This document shows, piece by piece, positions 24,161-32,518 of a stretch of 33,010 nucleotides of DNA. Every line of letters begins with the position of its first letter. Within the stretch, counting starts at the first letter, position 1. The translations under genes were made by a program, and so were the position numbers. This stretch comes from Pseudoxanthomonas mexicana. GTDB lineage: Bacteria > Pseudomonadota > Gammaproteobacteria > Xanthomonadales > Xanthomonadaceae. The stretch spans positions 1-33,010 of the forward strand of contig NZ_PDWV01000043.1 of the NCBI RefSeq assembly GCF_010093385.1, written 5' to 3'. Under the pieces are notes generated by a model. The model searched no databases. It saw nothing but the letters and a program-made list of their open reading frames with translations, and was not told the origin of the DNA.

Positions 24161-26293
24161 ATGCATGCGATCTCGCGATTCTGTTGGATGGTGAGTGGTG
24201 CCGCACTGACGCCCGCGGCGCTGGGCGAAGAGGCCGGCACATCCGGCGCGGCCGAGACCCTGGACCGTGTGGTGGTGACCGCGACGCGGCTGGAAGCGGT
24301 CACCGCATTCGATACGCCCGCCTCGATCAGCGTGGTGCCGATGGGGGATGGAGGCGCATGCACGCAGGCCGCGCTCTCGGAAGTGCTGGACGGCGTGCCG
24401 GGCGTGCAGGCGCGCGAGCGGCAGAACTTCGCGCAGGACACCCAGTTGTCGATCCGCGGCTTTGGCGCGCGTTCCACTTTCGGCGTGCGTGGCGTGCGGC
24501 TGTACGCCGACGGCGTGCCGGCGACCATGCCCGACGGTCAGGGCCAGGTATCGCACTTCAGCATGCTGGGTGCGGACCGCGTGGAGGTGTTGCGGGGCCC
24601 GTTCTCGGCCCTGCATGGCAATTCCTCCGGTGGCGTGATCCAGGCATGGAGCGACATCCCGGACGAAGGCCATGACGCCCGGCTGCAAGCGAGCCTCGCC
24701 AGTCACGACACGTTCGTGCTCGGCGCGCGCCTGCGTGGCGCCGGCGATGCCGTGGGTTACAACGTGGCGGCATCGGTGTTCGATACGCGGGGCTATCGCG
24801 ATCACGCGGCCGCGCGGCGCGAGTCGTTGAACATCCTGCTGCGCGTTCGCCCCGGCGCCGGCACGCTGGACCTGGTCGCCAATCATTTCGATGCGCCCGA
24901 TGCGCAGGATCCGCTGGCCCTGACGCGGGCGCAGGCCTGGTCGTCGCCCCGGCAGGCTGCGTCCGTCGCCACGGCATTCAACACGCGCAAGTCGGTGGGC
25001 CAGGATCAGACGGGTGCGGTGTATGCGCTGCCATTCGGCGACGGGCATCAGATGCGGGTGATGGGCTATGGCGGCCGGCGCGATGTCGAGCAGTTCCTCG
25101 CGCTGCCGGTCGGCGCGCAAGGCAATCCCTTGAACTCGGGTGGCGTGATCGACCTGCGCAATACCTACGGCGGTGCCGACCTGCGCTGGTCGTGGACCGG
25201 ACGCCTCGGCGACCAGCCTGTCGAACTCGCGGCCGGCTTCAATGCGGACCGGCAACGGCAGCATCGCCGCGGCTACGAGAACTTCGTCGGCCCTGCGCTG
25301 GGCGTGCGCGGCGCACTGCGGCGCGACGAGCGCAATACGGTGGAGAACGTGGATCAGTACCTTCAGGCGTGGTGGCGGTTCGCGCCGCGCTGGTCGCTGC
25401 TGGCGGGCGCGCGCCGCAGCCGCATCACCTTCACGTCCCGGGATGCCTACGTCACCGCGACCAATCCCGACGACAGCGGGCGCGTCGTCTACGACCGCGC
25501 CCTGCCGGTGGCGGGACTGGTGTTCGCGCCGGGCGATGCGTGGCGCCTGTACGCCTCCTGGGGGCGGGGTTTCGAGACGCCGACCTTCAATGAACGGGGT
25601 TACCGCGCCGATGGCGCCGCCGGCCTGGCGTTCGACCTGCGTCCGGCCGTCAGCCGCAATGTCGAGCTGGGTACGAAGTGGCGGGCGTCGGGCGGGACGA
25701 CGGTGGAGGCGGCGGTGTTCCGTGCCGATACCGCCGACGAACTCGCCGTGGCGCGCAATGTCGGCGGACGCAGCAGCTACCGCAACGTCGGTGCCGCGCG
25801 CCGGCAGGGACTCGAACTGCAATCCGACGTGCCGCTCGGCGATGCGTGGCGCGTGCAGTTCGCGTACACCTGGCTGGACGCGACATTCCGCGACAGCTTC
25901 CCGATCTGCACGGCCGCCGGCTGCACCACGCCCGGGGTGCAGGTCGCCGCGGGCACGCGCATTCCCGGCATCGCGCGCCAGCAAGCGTCACTGCGGCTGC
26001 GTTGGCAGGGTGAGCGGTGGCACGCGGCGGCGCAGCTGGTGGGCATGGACGATGTCACCGTCAACGACGCGGGCAGCGAGCGTGCGCCCGGCTACGGACT
26101 GCTCCACCTGGAAGCAGGCCGCGACTGGTCGTGGTCGAGCGGCCGCCTGCAGGCGTTCGCCCGCATCGACAACGCGCTGGACCGGTTCCACATCGGCTCG
26201 GTGATCGTCAACGAAGGCAATGGGCGGTTCTACGAACCCGGCGCAGGACGCACTTTCACCATCGGCGCGCGCTGGCACTGGGAGACGCCCTAG
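24161..26293 (+). CDS. pqqU: TonB-dependent receptor resembling the PQQ transporter PqqU (YncD)
   Basis: A receptor of about 710 residues from ATG 24161, close to the roughly 700 of E. coli YncD. It has a TonB-box-like DRVVVTATR, and the plug carries RQNFAQDTQLSIRGFGARS, GVRGVRLYADGVPATMPDG and VEVLRGPFSALHGN. Barrel signatures include LRRDERNTVENVDQYLQ, GRGFETPTFNERGYRADG, RIPGIARQ and, at the end, GSVIVNEGNGRFYEP before the aromatic C-terminus. These stretches match YncD as I recall it, now known as the PQQ importer PqqU. The start is uncertain: 24161 gives a plausible signal peptide (MHAISRFCW then hydrophobic), while 24092 and 24188 are alternatives. It follows the halogenase on the same strand and ends 21 bp from the convergent GH30 gene. 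If PqqU is right, it serves PQQ-dependent dehydrogenases. Confidence 0.8.
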   Translation: MHAISRFCWMVSGAALTPAALGEEAGTSGAAETLDRVVVTATRLEAVTAFDTPASISVVPMGDGGACTQAALSEVLDGVPGVQARERQNFAQDTQLSIRGFGARSTFGVRGVRLYADGVPATMPDGQGQVSHFSMLGADRVEVLRGPFSALHGNSSGGVIQAWSDIPDEGHDARLQASLASHDTFVLGARLRGAGDAVGYNVAASVFDTRGYRDHAAARRESLNILLRVRPGAGTLDLVANHFDAPDAQDPLALTRAQAWSSPRQAASVATAFNTRKSVGQDQTGAVYALPFGDGHQMRVMGYGGRRDVEQFLALPVGAQGNPLNSGGVIDLRNTYGGADLRWSWTGRLGDQPVELAAGFNADRQRQHRRGYENFVGPALGVRGALRRDERNTVENVDQYLQAWWRFAPRWSLLAGARRSRITFTSRDAYVTATNPDDSGRVVYDRALPVAGLVFAPGDAWRLYASWGRGFETPTFNERGYRADGAAGLAFDLRPAVSRNVELGTKWRASGGTTVEAAVFRADTADELAVARNVGGRSSYRNVGAARRQGLELQSDVPLGDAWRVQFAYTWLDATFRDSFPICTAAGCTTPGVQVAAGTRIPGIARQQASLRLRWQGERWHAAAQLVGMDDVTVNDAGSERAPGYGLLHLEAGRDWSWSSGRLQAFARIDNALDRFHIGSVIVNEGNGRFYEPGAGRTFTIGARWHWETP

Positions 26294-26314
26294 CTCGACG
26301 CCCGTCGCATCGGA

Positions 26315-27781
26315 TCAGTTCACCAGCGTCTGGATCGCGCGCGCCGGGATGGTGACCACGGCCGAGGCCTGGCCCACGTAGAAGTTGTAGGCGATCTCCT
26401 TGTCGGTGGGATTCATCACCACCGTCGCCAGACGACCGTCGGGATTCACGAAAGACGTGGCCAGCAGGGTGCTGCGGCTGGTGGCGGTGCTGACGCGGCG
26501 CGCCTGGGGCCGGATGAACTTCGAGAAGTGGCCGATGTAGTAGTAGCTGGGCGTGTAGATCAGCTCGCCGGTGCGCGTATCGGCATGCAGCGGTGCGAAG
26601 CAGTAGTTGCCCACATGGTTGGGGCCGCCCTTCTGGTCCAGCAGCATGTTCCAGTCGGTCCAGCCCACGGCGCCGTTGTTGAGGTCGTGGATCATCGAGG
26701 TGCCGTAGCGTTCGGCGTTGGGCCAGTGCTGGTAGCGCGCGGGGTCGAACTTCTCCACCGCCGCCTCGGTCAGCAGCACGGGTTTGTCGGGGAACGCCTC
26801 GGTCACGGCCGCCACGTTGCGGAACATGGGGTCGAAGCCGGCCCAGGTCTCGTACCAGTGGAAGCCCAGTCCCCATGCGTACTTGGCGGCTTCCGGGTCG
26901 CCCAGGATCACCTGCGCGCGGTACAGCATCATGTCGCGGTTGTGGTCCCACACGATGATCTTCTTGTCGGCGTAGCCGGCGGCGTGCATCGTCGGGCCGA
27001 GGTAGTCCTTGAGGAAGTCGCGTTCCTCCTCGGCCGTGTACAGCATCGACTCCCAGGTCTGGGTGGCCATCGGTTCGTTCTGCACGGTGATGCCCCAGAT
27101 CGGCACGCCTTCCTTTTCGTAGGCCTGGATGAATCTGACGAAGTAGTTCGCCCATGCCTGCCGGTACTCGGGTAGCAGCGCGCCGCCGCGCAGCATGTTG
27201 CCCGTGGTCTTCATGAAGGCCGGCGCGCTCCACGGGCTGGCGAACAATGGAAGCTCGCCACCCGCGGCCGCGATGGCCTGCTTGATCATCGGCAGGCGGG
27301 CCCGCCGGTCGTGGGCGATGGAGAACGAGGCCAGCGCCTTGTCGCCTTCCTTCACATAGGTGTAGCTGGCCGAGCTGAAGTCGGAACTGTGGATCGTGGT
27401 GCGGGCCAGTGAATACCCGATGCCGGCCTCCCTGTCGTAATAGGCGCGCATGAACTCGGCGCGCTTGTCCGGTGCGAGCGTGGCGTAGACCTCCGCGGAG
27501 GAGTCGGTGATCGCACCGCCGATGCCGAGCAGCGACTGGAAGCGCCGCGTGGGATCGACGAATACCGAGTTCTCCACTTCGGTGAGCACGTGGCCGCCCT
27601 TCAGGGTGACGGTCCCGGCCTGGCTGAGGCGTTGCCCGGTGTCCTGCGCGGTGGTGTAGATCGTCACGGTGGCCGATGTCGGCATGGGGCGCTCCTGGGA
27701 TGGTGCGGCATCTGCGTGCGTCAGGCCGGCGGCCATCGTCGCGCCCAGCGCGACCGCGGTGAACAAGCGGGTGGAATGCAT
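26315..27781 (-). CDS. GH30 glycoside hydrolase, secreted
   Basis: A 488-residue retaining hydrolase of family GH30 (glucosylceramidase-like). A signal peptide ends near THADA. The barrel begins with QSLLGIGGAITDSSAEVYATL and FASPWSAPAFMKTTG, followed by VQNEPMATQTWESM with acid/base Glu236 (codon 27074-27076) and LLTEAAVEKFD with nucleophile Glu339 (codon 26765-26767). A C-terminal beta-sandwich closes the protein. Substrates in the family include beta-1,6-glucan, beta-glucosides, glucosylceramide and beta-xylosides; this sequence does not let me choose. It is transcribed divergently from a LacI regulator at 28078 and has a consensus-like promoter overlapped by that module's own operator, so it belongs to a regulon separate from the mannoside genes. 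Confidence 0.9.
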   Translation of the reverse strand: MHSTRLFTAVALGATMAAGLTHADAAPSQERPMPTSATVTIYTTAQDTGQRLSQAGTVTLKGGHVLTEVENSVFVDPTRRFQSLLGIGGAITDSSAEVYATLAPDKRAEFMRAYYDREAGIGYSLARTTIHSSDFSSASYTYVKEGDKALASFSIAHDRRARLPMIKQAIAAAGGELPLFASPWSAPAFMKTTGNMLRGGALLPEYRQAWANYFVRFIQAYEKEGVPIWGITVQNEPMATQTWESMLYTAEEERDFLKDYLGPTMHAAGYADKKIIVWDHNRDMMLYRAQVILGDPEAAKYAWGLGFHWYETWAGFDPMFRNVAAVTEAFPDKPVLLTEAAVEKFDPARYQHWPNAERYGTSMIHDLNNGAVGWTDWNMLLDQKGGPNHVGNYCFAPLHADTRTGELIYTPSYYYIGHFSKFIRPQARRVSTATSRSTLLATSFVNPDGRLATVVMNPTDKEIAYNFYVGQASAVVTIPARAIQTLVN

Positions 27782-27846
27782 CGTATGCGTGCCTCGTGAA
27801 GAAGTGTGCGGAGCGGCCAGGTGGGCCTTGTTCGCCGCGCCATTGT

Positions 27847-27860
27847 TGACAGCGCTGTCA
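27847..27860. promoter_or_regulatory. LacI-type operator TGACAGCGCTGTCA
   Basis: TGACAGCGCTGTCA is a perfect 14-bp palindrome with central CG, matching the general LacI/GalR operator pattern. It lies between the divergent GH30 and LacI genes and overlaps the -10 element of the GH30 promoter. Binding by the adjacent regulator (28078-29088) is inferred. The sequence differs from the GATCGATC operator used elsewhere in the window. Confidence 0.7.
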
Positions 27861-27885
27861 TACCGCTGCTACATCTTGCTGTCAA
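27857..27885 (-). promoter_or_regulatory. Promoter of the GH30 gene
   Basis: On the minus strand, TTGACA (27880-27885) is a perfect -35 and TATGAC (27857-27862) a good -10, separated by exactly 17 bp. The -10 element overlaps the right end of the palindrome at 27847-27860, so repressor binding would exclude RNA polymerase. The leader to the ATG at 27781 is about 70 nt. A weaker plus-strand -35 (TTGACA 27846-27851) lies within the same palindrome and might serve the regulator. Confidence 0.65.
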
Positions 27886-28077
27886 TGGAACGCGCGTTCG
27901 GTGGCGTGACAGTGTGACGCCTTGCCTGCCCAGGGCGGACAGGGCGTGCGGGCGTGCTGCCCTGCAGCAGGATCGACATGGCGTCGCAGGCCCCCGATCG
28001 CGGTATCCAAGGAGCGGCCGGGGCTGTCAGAATCCGGCGTCGTGCCGGGAGCATGGTCGGGAAGGGAGCGGGAGCGC

Positions 28078-29088
28078 ATGCGTAGTCGGATCGAAGATGT
28101 GGCCGCTGCCGCTGGCGTGTCGATGAAGACCGTGTCGCGGGTGCTGAACAACGAGCCCAACGTGCGGGACGAAATGCGGCAGCGCGTGATGGCGGTCGTC
28201 GAGAAGCTGCAGTACCGCCCCAACCTGTCCGCGCGCAGCCTGGCAGGGCAGCGCTCCTATGTGATCGCGCTGGTCTACAACAACCCGTCGCGCAACTACC
28301 TGATGGAAATCCAGAACGGCATGCTGGAAGCCTGCCGCGACAACCACTACAACCTGGTGCTGGCGCCGGTGGGGGCCTCGCGCCAGCGCAAGGTAGACGA
28401 CCTGAAGGTGGGGTTCGAGCACTTCGCGCCGGACGGCGTGGTGCTCATTCCGCCCCTGACGGACGATCCGGTGGTGCTGGAATTCCTTGAAGCGAACCAT
28501 GTGGCCTTCGCCTGCATCGCGCCCAAGCATCCGGACGGTCGCATCGGCGTGATGATGGACGAAACCGCGGCCGTGCGTGAGCTGATGGCCGGCCTGGTGG
28601 CCCAGGGCCACCGCCGCATCGGCCACATCAAGGGCCCGCCCGCGCACGGCGCATGCCAATGGCGTTTCAAGGGCTATCGTGAGGCGCTGCGAAAGGCAGA
28701 GATCGAGTACGACGAGGACCTGGTGGTGCAGGGGGCGTTCTCGTTCGAGTCCGGCATCGAGGCCGGCAACCGCCTGCTCGACCTCAAGCGGCCTCCCACG
28801 GCGATCTTCGCCGCCAACGACGACATGGCGGCCGGCGTCATCCGCGCCGCGTGCGGGCGTGGCCTGGTGGTGCCGCGCGCCATCCCCGTCTGCGGCTTCG
28901 ACGCCCCGCCGATCGCCCGCCACATCTATCCGGCGCTGACCACGGTGCGCCAGCCCACCTCCGACATGGGACGCCTGGCCACGATGCAGTTGCTGGCGCG
29001 CATCCGCGCGGCGGACGCCGGCGGCATGGTGCATGTCGAACACGAGGTGCTGTTCCGGGAATCGACGCAGCCGCCCGTCAGGCATTGA
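28078..29088 (+). CDS. LacI-family transcriptional regulator of the GH30 module
   Basis: A 336-residue LacI/GalR protein. The helix-turn-helix is at residues 5-25 (IEDVAAAAGVSMKTVSRVLNN), the hinge contains NLSARSLAG, and the effector domain includes VIALVYNNPSRNYL, GVVLIPPLTDD, LVAQGHRRIGHIKG, AIFAANDDMAAG and VCGFDAPPIARHIYPALTTV. ATG 28078 is chosen over upstream openings because it directly precedes the DNA-binding domain and follows GGGAG. The divergent arrangement with the GH30 gene and the intervening operator suggest local control and possible autoregulation. The effector is presumably a product of GH30 action. Residues in the recognition helix differ from those of the regulator at 19918, consistent with the two different operator sequences. 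Confidence 0.9.
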   Translation: MRSRIEDVAAAAGVSMKTVSRVLNNEPNVRDEMRQRVMAVVEKLQYRPNLSARSLAGQRSYVIALVYNNPSRNYLMEIQNGMLEACRDNHYNLVLAPVGASRQRKVDDLKVGFEHFAPDGVVLIPPLTDDPVVLEFLEANHVAFACIAPKHPDGRIGVMMDETAAVRELMAGLVAQGHRRIGHIKGPPAHGACQWRFKGYREALRKAEIEYDEDLVVQGAFSFESGIEAGNRLLDLKRPPTAIFAANDDMAAGVIRAACGRGLVVPRAIPVCGFDAPPIARHIYPALTTVRQPTSDMGRLATMQLLARIRAADAGGMVHVEHEVLFRESTQPPVRH

Positions 29089-29149
29089 AGCGCCTGATGG
29101 CGGCGCAGGCCGCGGCCACCCCGAGGGCGGCATGGCCTATGCTGCGGTC

Positions 29150-30004
29150 ATGAGCGACTCCCGGCTCGAAGACTTCATTTCGGCGCACAGGCGCCTGTTC
29201 GTGCTGACCGGGGCCGGCTGCAGCCCCGGGTCGGGCATTCCCGACTACCGGGACGAGCAGGGCGCCTGGAAGCGCACGCCGCCGGGGACCTACCAGGCCT
29301 TCTTCGGCGACGGGATCAACCGCCGGCGCTACTGGGCACGCAGCCTGGTCGGCTGGCCGCGCATCGCGCAGGCGCAGCCGAATGCGGCGCATCGCGCATT
29401 GGCGGCGCTGGAAGCACAGGGGCGCTGCAGCCAATTGCTGACGCAGAATGTCGATGGCCTGCACCAGGCCGCGGGGAGCCGCGCCGTGATCGACCTGCAC
29501 GGCCGTCTGGATGCGGTGGTCTGCCTCGGGTGCGGTGCATCGTCATCGCGCGCGGACGTCCAGCGGCGGCTGGCGGAGGCGAACCCGGCCTGGGCCGGCC
29601 TGGCGGCCGGCGCGGCGCCCGACGGCGATGCGGACCTGGAAGATCGCGATTTCGCCACGTTCCAGGTTCCCGCGTGCGACTCCTGCGGCGGGATGCTGAA
29701 GCCGGACGTGGTGTTCTTCGGCGAGAACGTGCCGCGCACTCGGGTCGACGCCGCGATGGCGCGGCTCGCGCAGGCCGACGGCATGCTGGTGGTGGGCTCG
29801 TCGCTGATGGTCTATTCCGGCCTGCGGTTCGTGCACGCGGCGGTGCGCGCGCAGATCCCGGTCGCGGCCGTCAACCTGGGCCGCACCCGTGCCGACGACC
29901 TGCTGCGGTTCCGGATGGCGGCGCCGTGCGGGGATGCGCTGCGCTTCCTGCTCGGTGCCGACGTGCCGGCGCTCGTCATGCCGCCGGCGGCGGCTGCAGG
30001 CTGA
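29150..30004 (+). CDS. Sir2-family NAD-dependent protein deacylase
   Basis: A 284-residue sirtuin. It has the NAD-binding loop [28 protein letters not shown], the catalytic His in DLHG, two CxxC pairs for structural zinc (CLGC and CDSC), KPDVVFFGE, and [13 protein letters not shown] with VNLG toward the end. [15 protein letters not shown] is typical of the SIRT4-like class II branch. The enzyme removes acyl groups from lysines in cytoplasmic proteins using NAD. ATG 29132, with GAGGG upstream, is an alternative start adding six residues. It follows the LacI gene by 61 bp, probably without functional linkage, and its 3' end overlaps the convergent GGDEF-EAL gene by 29 nt. Confidence 0.88.
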   Translation: MSDSRLEDFISAHRRLFVLTGAGCSPGSGIPDYRDEQGAWKRTPPGTYQAFFGDGINRRRYWARSLVGWPRIAQAQPNAAHRALAALEAQGRCSQLLTQNVDGLHQAAGSRAVIDLHGRLDAVVCLGCGASSSRADVQRRLAEANPAWAGLAAGAAPDGDADLEDRDFATFQVPACDSCGGMLKPDVVFFGENVPRTRVDAAMARLAQADGMLVVGSSLMVYSGLRFVHAAVRAQIPVAAVNLGRTRADDLLRFRMAAPCGDALRFLLGADVPALVMPPAAAAG

Positions 30005-32183
30005 TCCAGCGTTCCAGCGAGTGCGGCGACAGCGGGCGCGAGACGTAGTAGCCCTGCAGAAGGTCGCAGTCCAGCGAGGCCAGCACAGCGCGCTGCGCGG
30101 CGTTTTCCACGCCTTCGGCCACCACCTTCAGCGACAGGCTCTCGCCGATGCGCAGGATGGAGGTGGTCAGTGCGCGCGCGGATTCGCTGTGCTCCAGGTC
30201 GCGGACGAAGCTCATGTCCAGCTTCAGTTCGCTGATCGGCAGACGGTGCAGGTGGCTCAGGCTGGAGTAGCCGGTGCCGAAATCGTCGATCGACAGGTGC
30301 ACGCCCATCCGGTGGATCGCGTCGATGTTGGCCAGCACCTCGGGCTTCTGCGCCAGCATCACGCTCTCGGTCACCTCCACCATCAGCTCGTCCGGCGAAA
30401 GCCCGCACTTGCCCAGCACGTTGCCGATGAAGGCGGGCAGGTCCTGCTGCTCGAAGTTGATCGCCGACAGGTTCACCGACACCCGCGGCACCGGTACGCC
30501 GCGACGGCGCCAGTCGGCCATCTGCGTGCAGGCCTCCTCCAGCGTCCAGCGGCCGAGTTCGTCGATCAGGCCGCATTCCTCGGCCATCGGCACGAAGGTG
30601 GCCGGCGAGATCTCGCCGATCTCCGGGTGCCGCCAGCGCAGCAGCGCCTCCACGCCGTGCAGGCGCGCGTCGTCGTCCAGTACCACCTGAGGCTGGTAAT
30701 GCAGGCGCAACTGGCCGCTGCGCACGGCCTCGCGCAGCGCGTTCTCCAGCGCCAGGCGCTCCTGCATAGCCTGGTTCATCTCCAGGCTGTAGAACACGAT
30801 GCGCGCGCCGCCCTCGGACTTGGCGCGGTACATCGCGATGTCGGCGTGGCGCACCAGTGAGTCGACGTCCCAGCCATCGGCGGGAAACATGGCCACCCCG
30901 ATGCTGGCCTGCGGCGTCAGCATCATCCGGCCGGCGATGACCGGTTCGGCAAGCCGCGCCATCAGGCGGTCGGCGAGGTTGGCGGCTTCCTCCGCGCTGC
31001 GGTCCGGCACGGCCAGCACGAATTCGTCGCCGGCCAGGCGCGCCACCACGTCGCCTTCGCGCAGTTCGCCGCCGAGCCGCTTGGCGAGTTCGCGCAGCAG
31101 GGTGTCGCCTGCGGAGTGGCCCTGGGTGTCGTTGACGATCTTGAAGCGGTCGATGTCGATGAACAGCAGGGCCACCGCGCTGTCGCGGCGCGCGGCGCCC
31201 AGTAGCATCTGTTCCACCTTGCTGTTGAACAGCGCCCGGTTGGGCAACCCGGTCAGGGTGTCGAAGAACGACAGCTGGTGCATGCGCGCACGCGCGCGAT
31301 CGCGCTCGATGGCCAGGGCGCACAGGTGCAGGCAGACATCGACCACGCGCTGGTGGAACTCGTCCGGCGCGCGGTTCTCCCAGTAGTACAGGGCGAACGT
31401 GCCCAGCACGCGCCCGTCGTGGCCCTTCACCGGATTCGACCAGCAGGCGCGGATCCCCAGCGCCAGGAAGGGCGCGTTGTAGGCCTGCCAGCGCGGATCG
31501 CGTTCGATGTCGCTGCATTCGACCGGTTGCCCGCTCCAGGCCGCCGACCCGCAGGCGCCGACCATGGGGCCGGCCAGCTCGCCGTCGATGATGGCGGCGA
31601 TCTGCTCGGGCAGGCTGGGGGCCGCCAAGGGGCGCAGGCGACCGTAGTCGTCCAGCCCGATCACCGACGCCACGGCCTCGGGCATCACCTTTTCCACTTC
31701 GCGGCAGATCAGGGTCATCACGTCCTGCAGCGGCTGTTCGCGGATGATCGCGCCCAGCACCTTGCGGTGCAGCTCTTCGTGCAGCTTGCTGTGGGTGATG
31801 TCGGTGTAGACGCCCAGCAGGTAACGGACGTTGCGGTCGGGGTCGTATACCGGGTTGACCACCGCCGAGATCCACAGCGGCACCCCGTTCTTGGCGTAGA
31901 CCAGCAACTCGGTCCGGTAGCCCTGCTGCGTGTTCAACTGCCCGCGCACCCATTCGACCGTTTCCGGGTCGGTATGCGGGCCCGCCAGGAAATCGCTGGG
32001 CCTGCGGCCGGCGGCCTCCTCCAGCGTATAGCCCAGCATGCGCGTGAACCCCTGGTTGATCCAGGTGATGCGGGCCGCCTCGTCGCAGACGACGACCGCG
32101 TTGTCGCTGTGGTCGATGACCCACGATACGTCGGGAGCGTCATCGGCGAAGTGCGACGGCATGGCGATGGCAGTGGGCCTCAC
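29976..32183 (-). CDS. PAS-GAF-GGDEF-EAL cyclic-di-GMP signalling protein
   Basis: A 735-residue cytoplasmic signalling protein. Domains in order: PAS (about 18-130), GAF (about 133-293), GGDEF (about 303-463) and EAL (about 473-728). The cyclase motif reads AGDEF instead of GGDEF. The phosphodiesterase motifs are intact: EALLRW, the Asn in [33 protein letters not shown] and QGYY. Breakdown of c-di-GMP is therefore the better-supported activity, with the cyclase domain possibly retained or regulatory. There are no transmembrane segments. GTG 32183 is preferred because GGGGAAGGA lies six bases upstream; GTG 32234 would add 17 residues without a good ribosome-binding site. The 3' end overlaps the sirtuin gene tail to tail. 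Confidence 0.9.
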   Translation of the reverse strand: MRPTAIAMPSHFADDAPDVSWVIDHSDNAVVVCDEAARITWINQGFTRMLGYTLEEAAGRRPSDFLAGPHTDPETVEWVRGQLNTQQGYRTELLVYAKNGVPLWISAVVNPVYDPDRNVRYLLGVYTDITHSKLHEELHRKVLGAIIREQPLQDVMTLICREVEKVMPEAVASVIGLDDYGRLRPLAAPSLPEQIAAIIDGELAGPMVGACGSAAWSGQPVECSDIERDPRWQAYNAPFLALGIRACWSNPVKGHDGRVLGTFALYYWENRAPDEFHQRVVDVCLHLCALAIERDRARARMHQLSFFDTLTGLPNRALFNSKVEQMLLGAARRDSAVALLFIDIDRFKIVNDTQGHSAGDTLLRELAKRLGGELREGDVVARLAGDEFVLAVPDRSAEEAANLADRLMARLAEPVIAGRMMLTPQASIGVAMFPADGWDVDSLVRHADIAMYRAKSEGGARIVFYSLEMNQAMQERLALENALREAVRSGQLRLHYQPQVVLDDDARLHGVEALLRWRHPEIGEISPATFVPMAEECGLIDELGRWTLEEACTQMADWRRRGVPVPRVSVNLSAINFEQQDLPAFIGNVLGKCGLSPDELMVEVTESVMLAQKPEVLANIDAIHRMGVHLSIDDFGTGYSSLSHLHRLPISELKLDMSFVRDLEHSESARALTTSILRIGESLSLKVVAEGVENAAQRAVLASLDCDLLQGYYVSRPLSPHSLERWISLQPPPAA

Positions 32184-32518
32184 GGTCGGTCCTTCCCCAA
32201 GAACGGTTTCTGCCTGATGGTCCGGGTTCGCCACGGCGTTCTCTGCTCAGCCACCCCCGAAACGGGGCTGTACGGAACGGTATCGGCCCCTGATCGCCGC
32301 ACTTTACCTGAACTTCAAGCGCGCGCGGGGTGGCCATGTGGGCTGCAAACGCTTTCAGCGCCGCTACCGGACACCGCGTCCTCGTGCGCGTGGGCGCCTG
32401 CACGCTCGGCGGGCGGTGTCCAGTGTCCGAAAGGGAGCGCGTGCCGCGTGGACGCACACCTGACGCATCGGCGTCATGAACGCGCCCTAGCCTTGCCGCC
32501 CGCATGACAGGGGTGGCC
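32184..32518. other. Divergent intergenic region with a LacI-like palindrome
   Basis: This 335-bp stretch separates the GGDEF-EAL gene from the rightward lipoprotein gene. TGCAAACGCTTTCA (32344-32357) fits the general LacI-type pattern with central CG but matches neither operator class in this window. I see no convincing promoter pair, and the short open frames here look like shadows. Confidence 0.35.

Noticed and set aside
22259-25984. 1241-codon open frame on the minus strand
   Set aside because: It runs antisense to the halogenase and the PqqU-like receptor, both of which carry full family motifs. Long antisense frames are common in such GC-rich DNA, and this one shows no recognisable domain.
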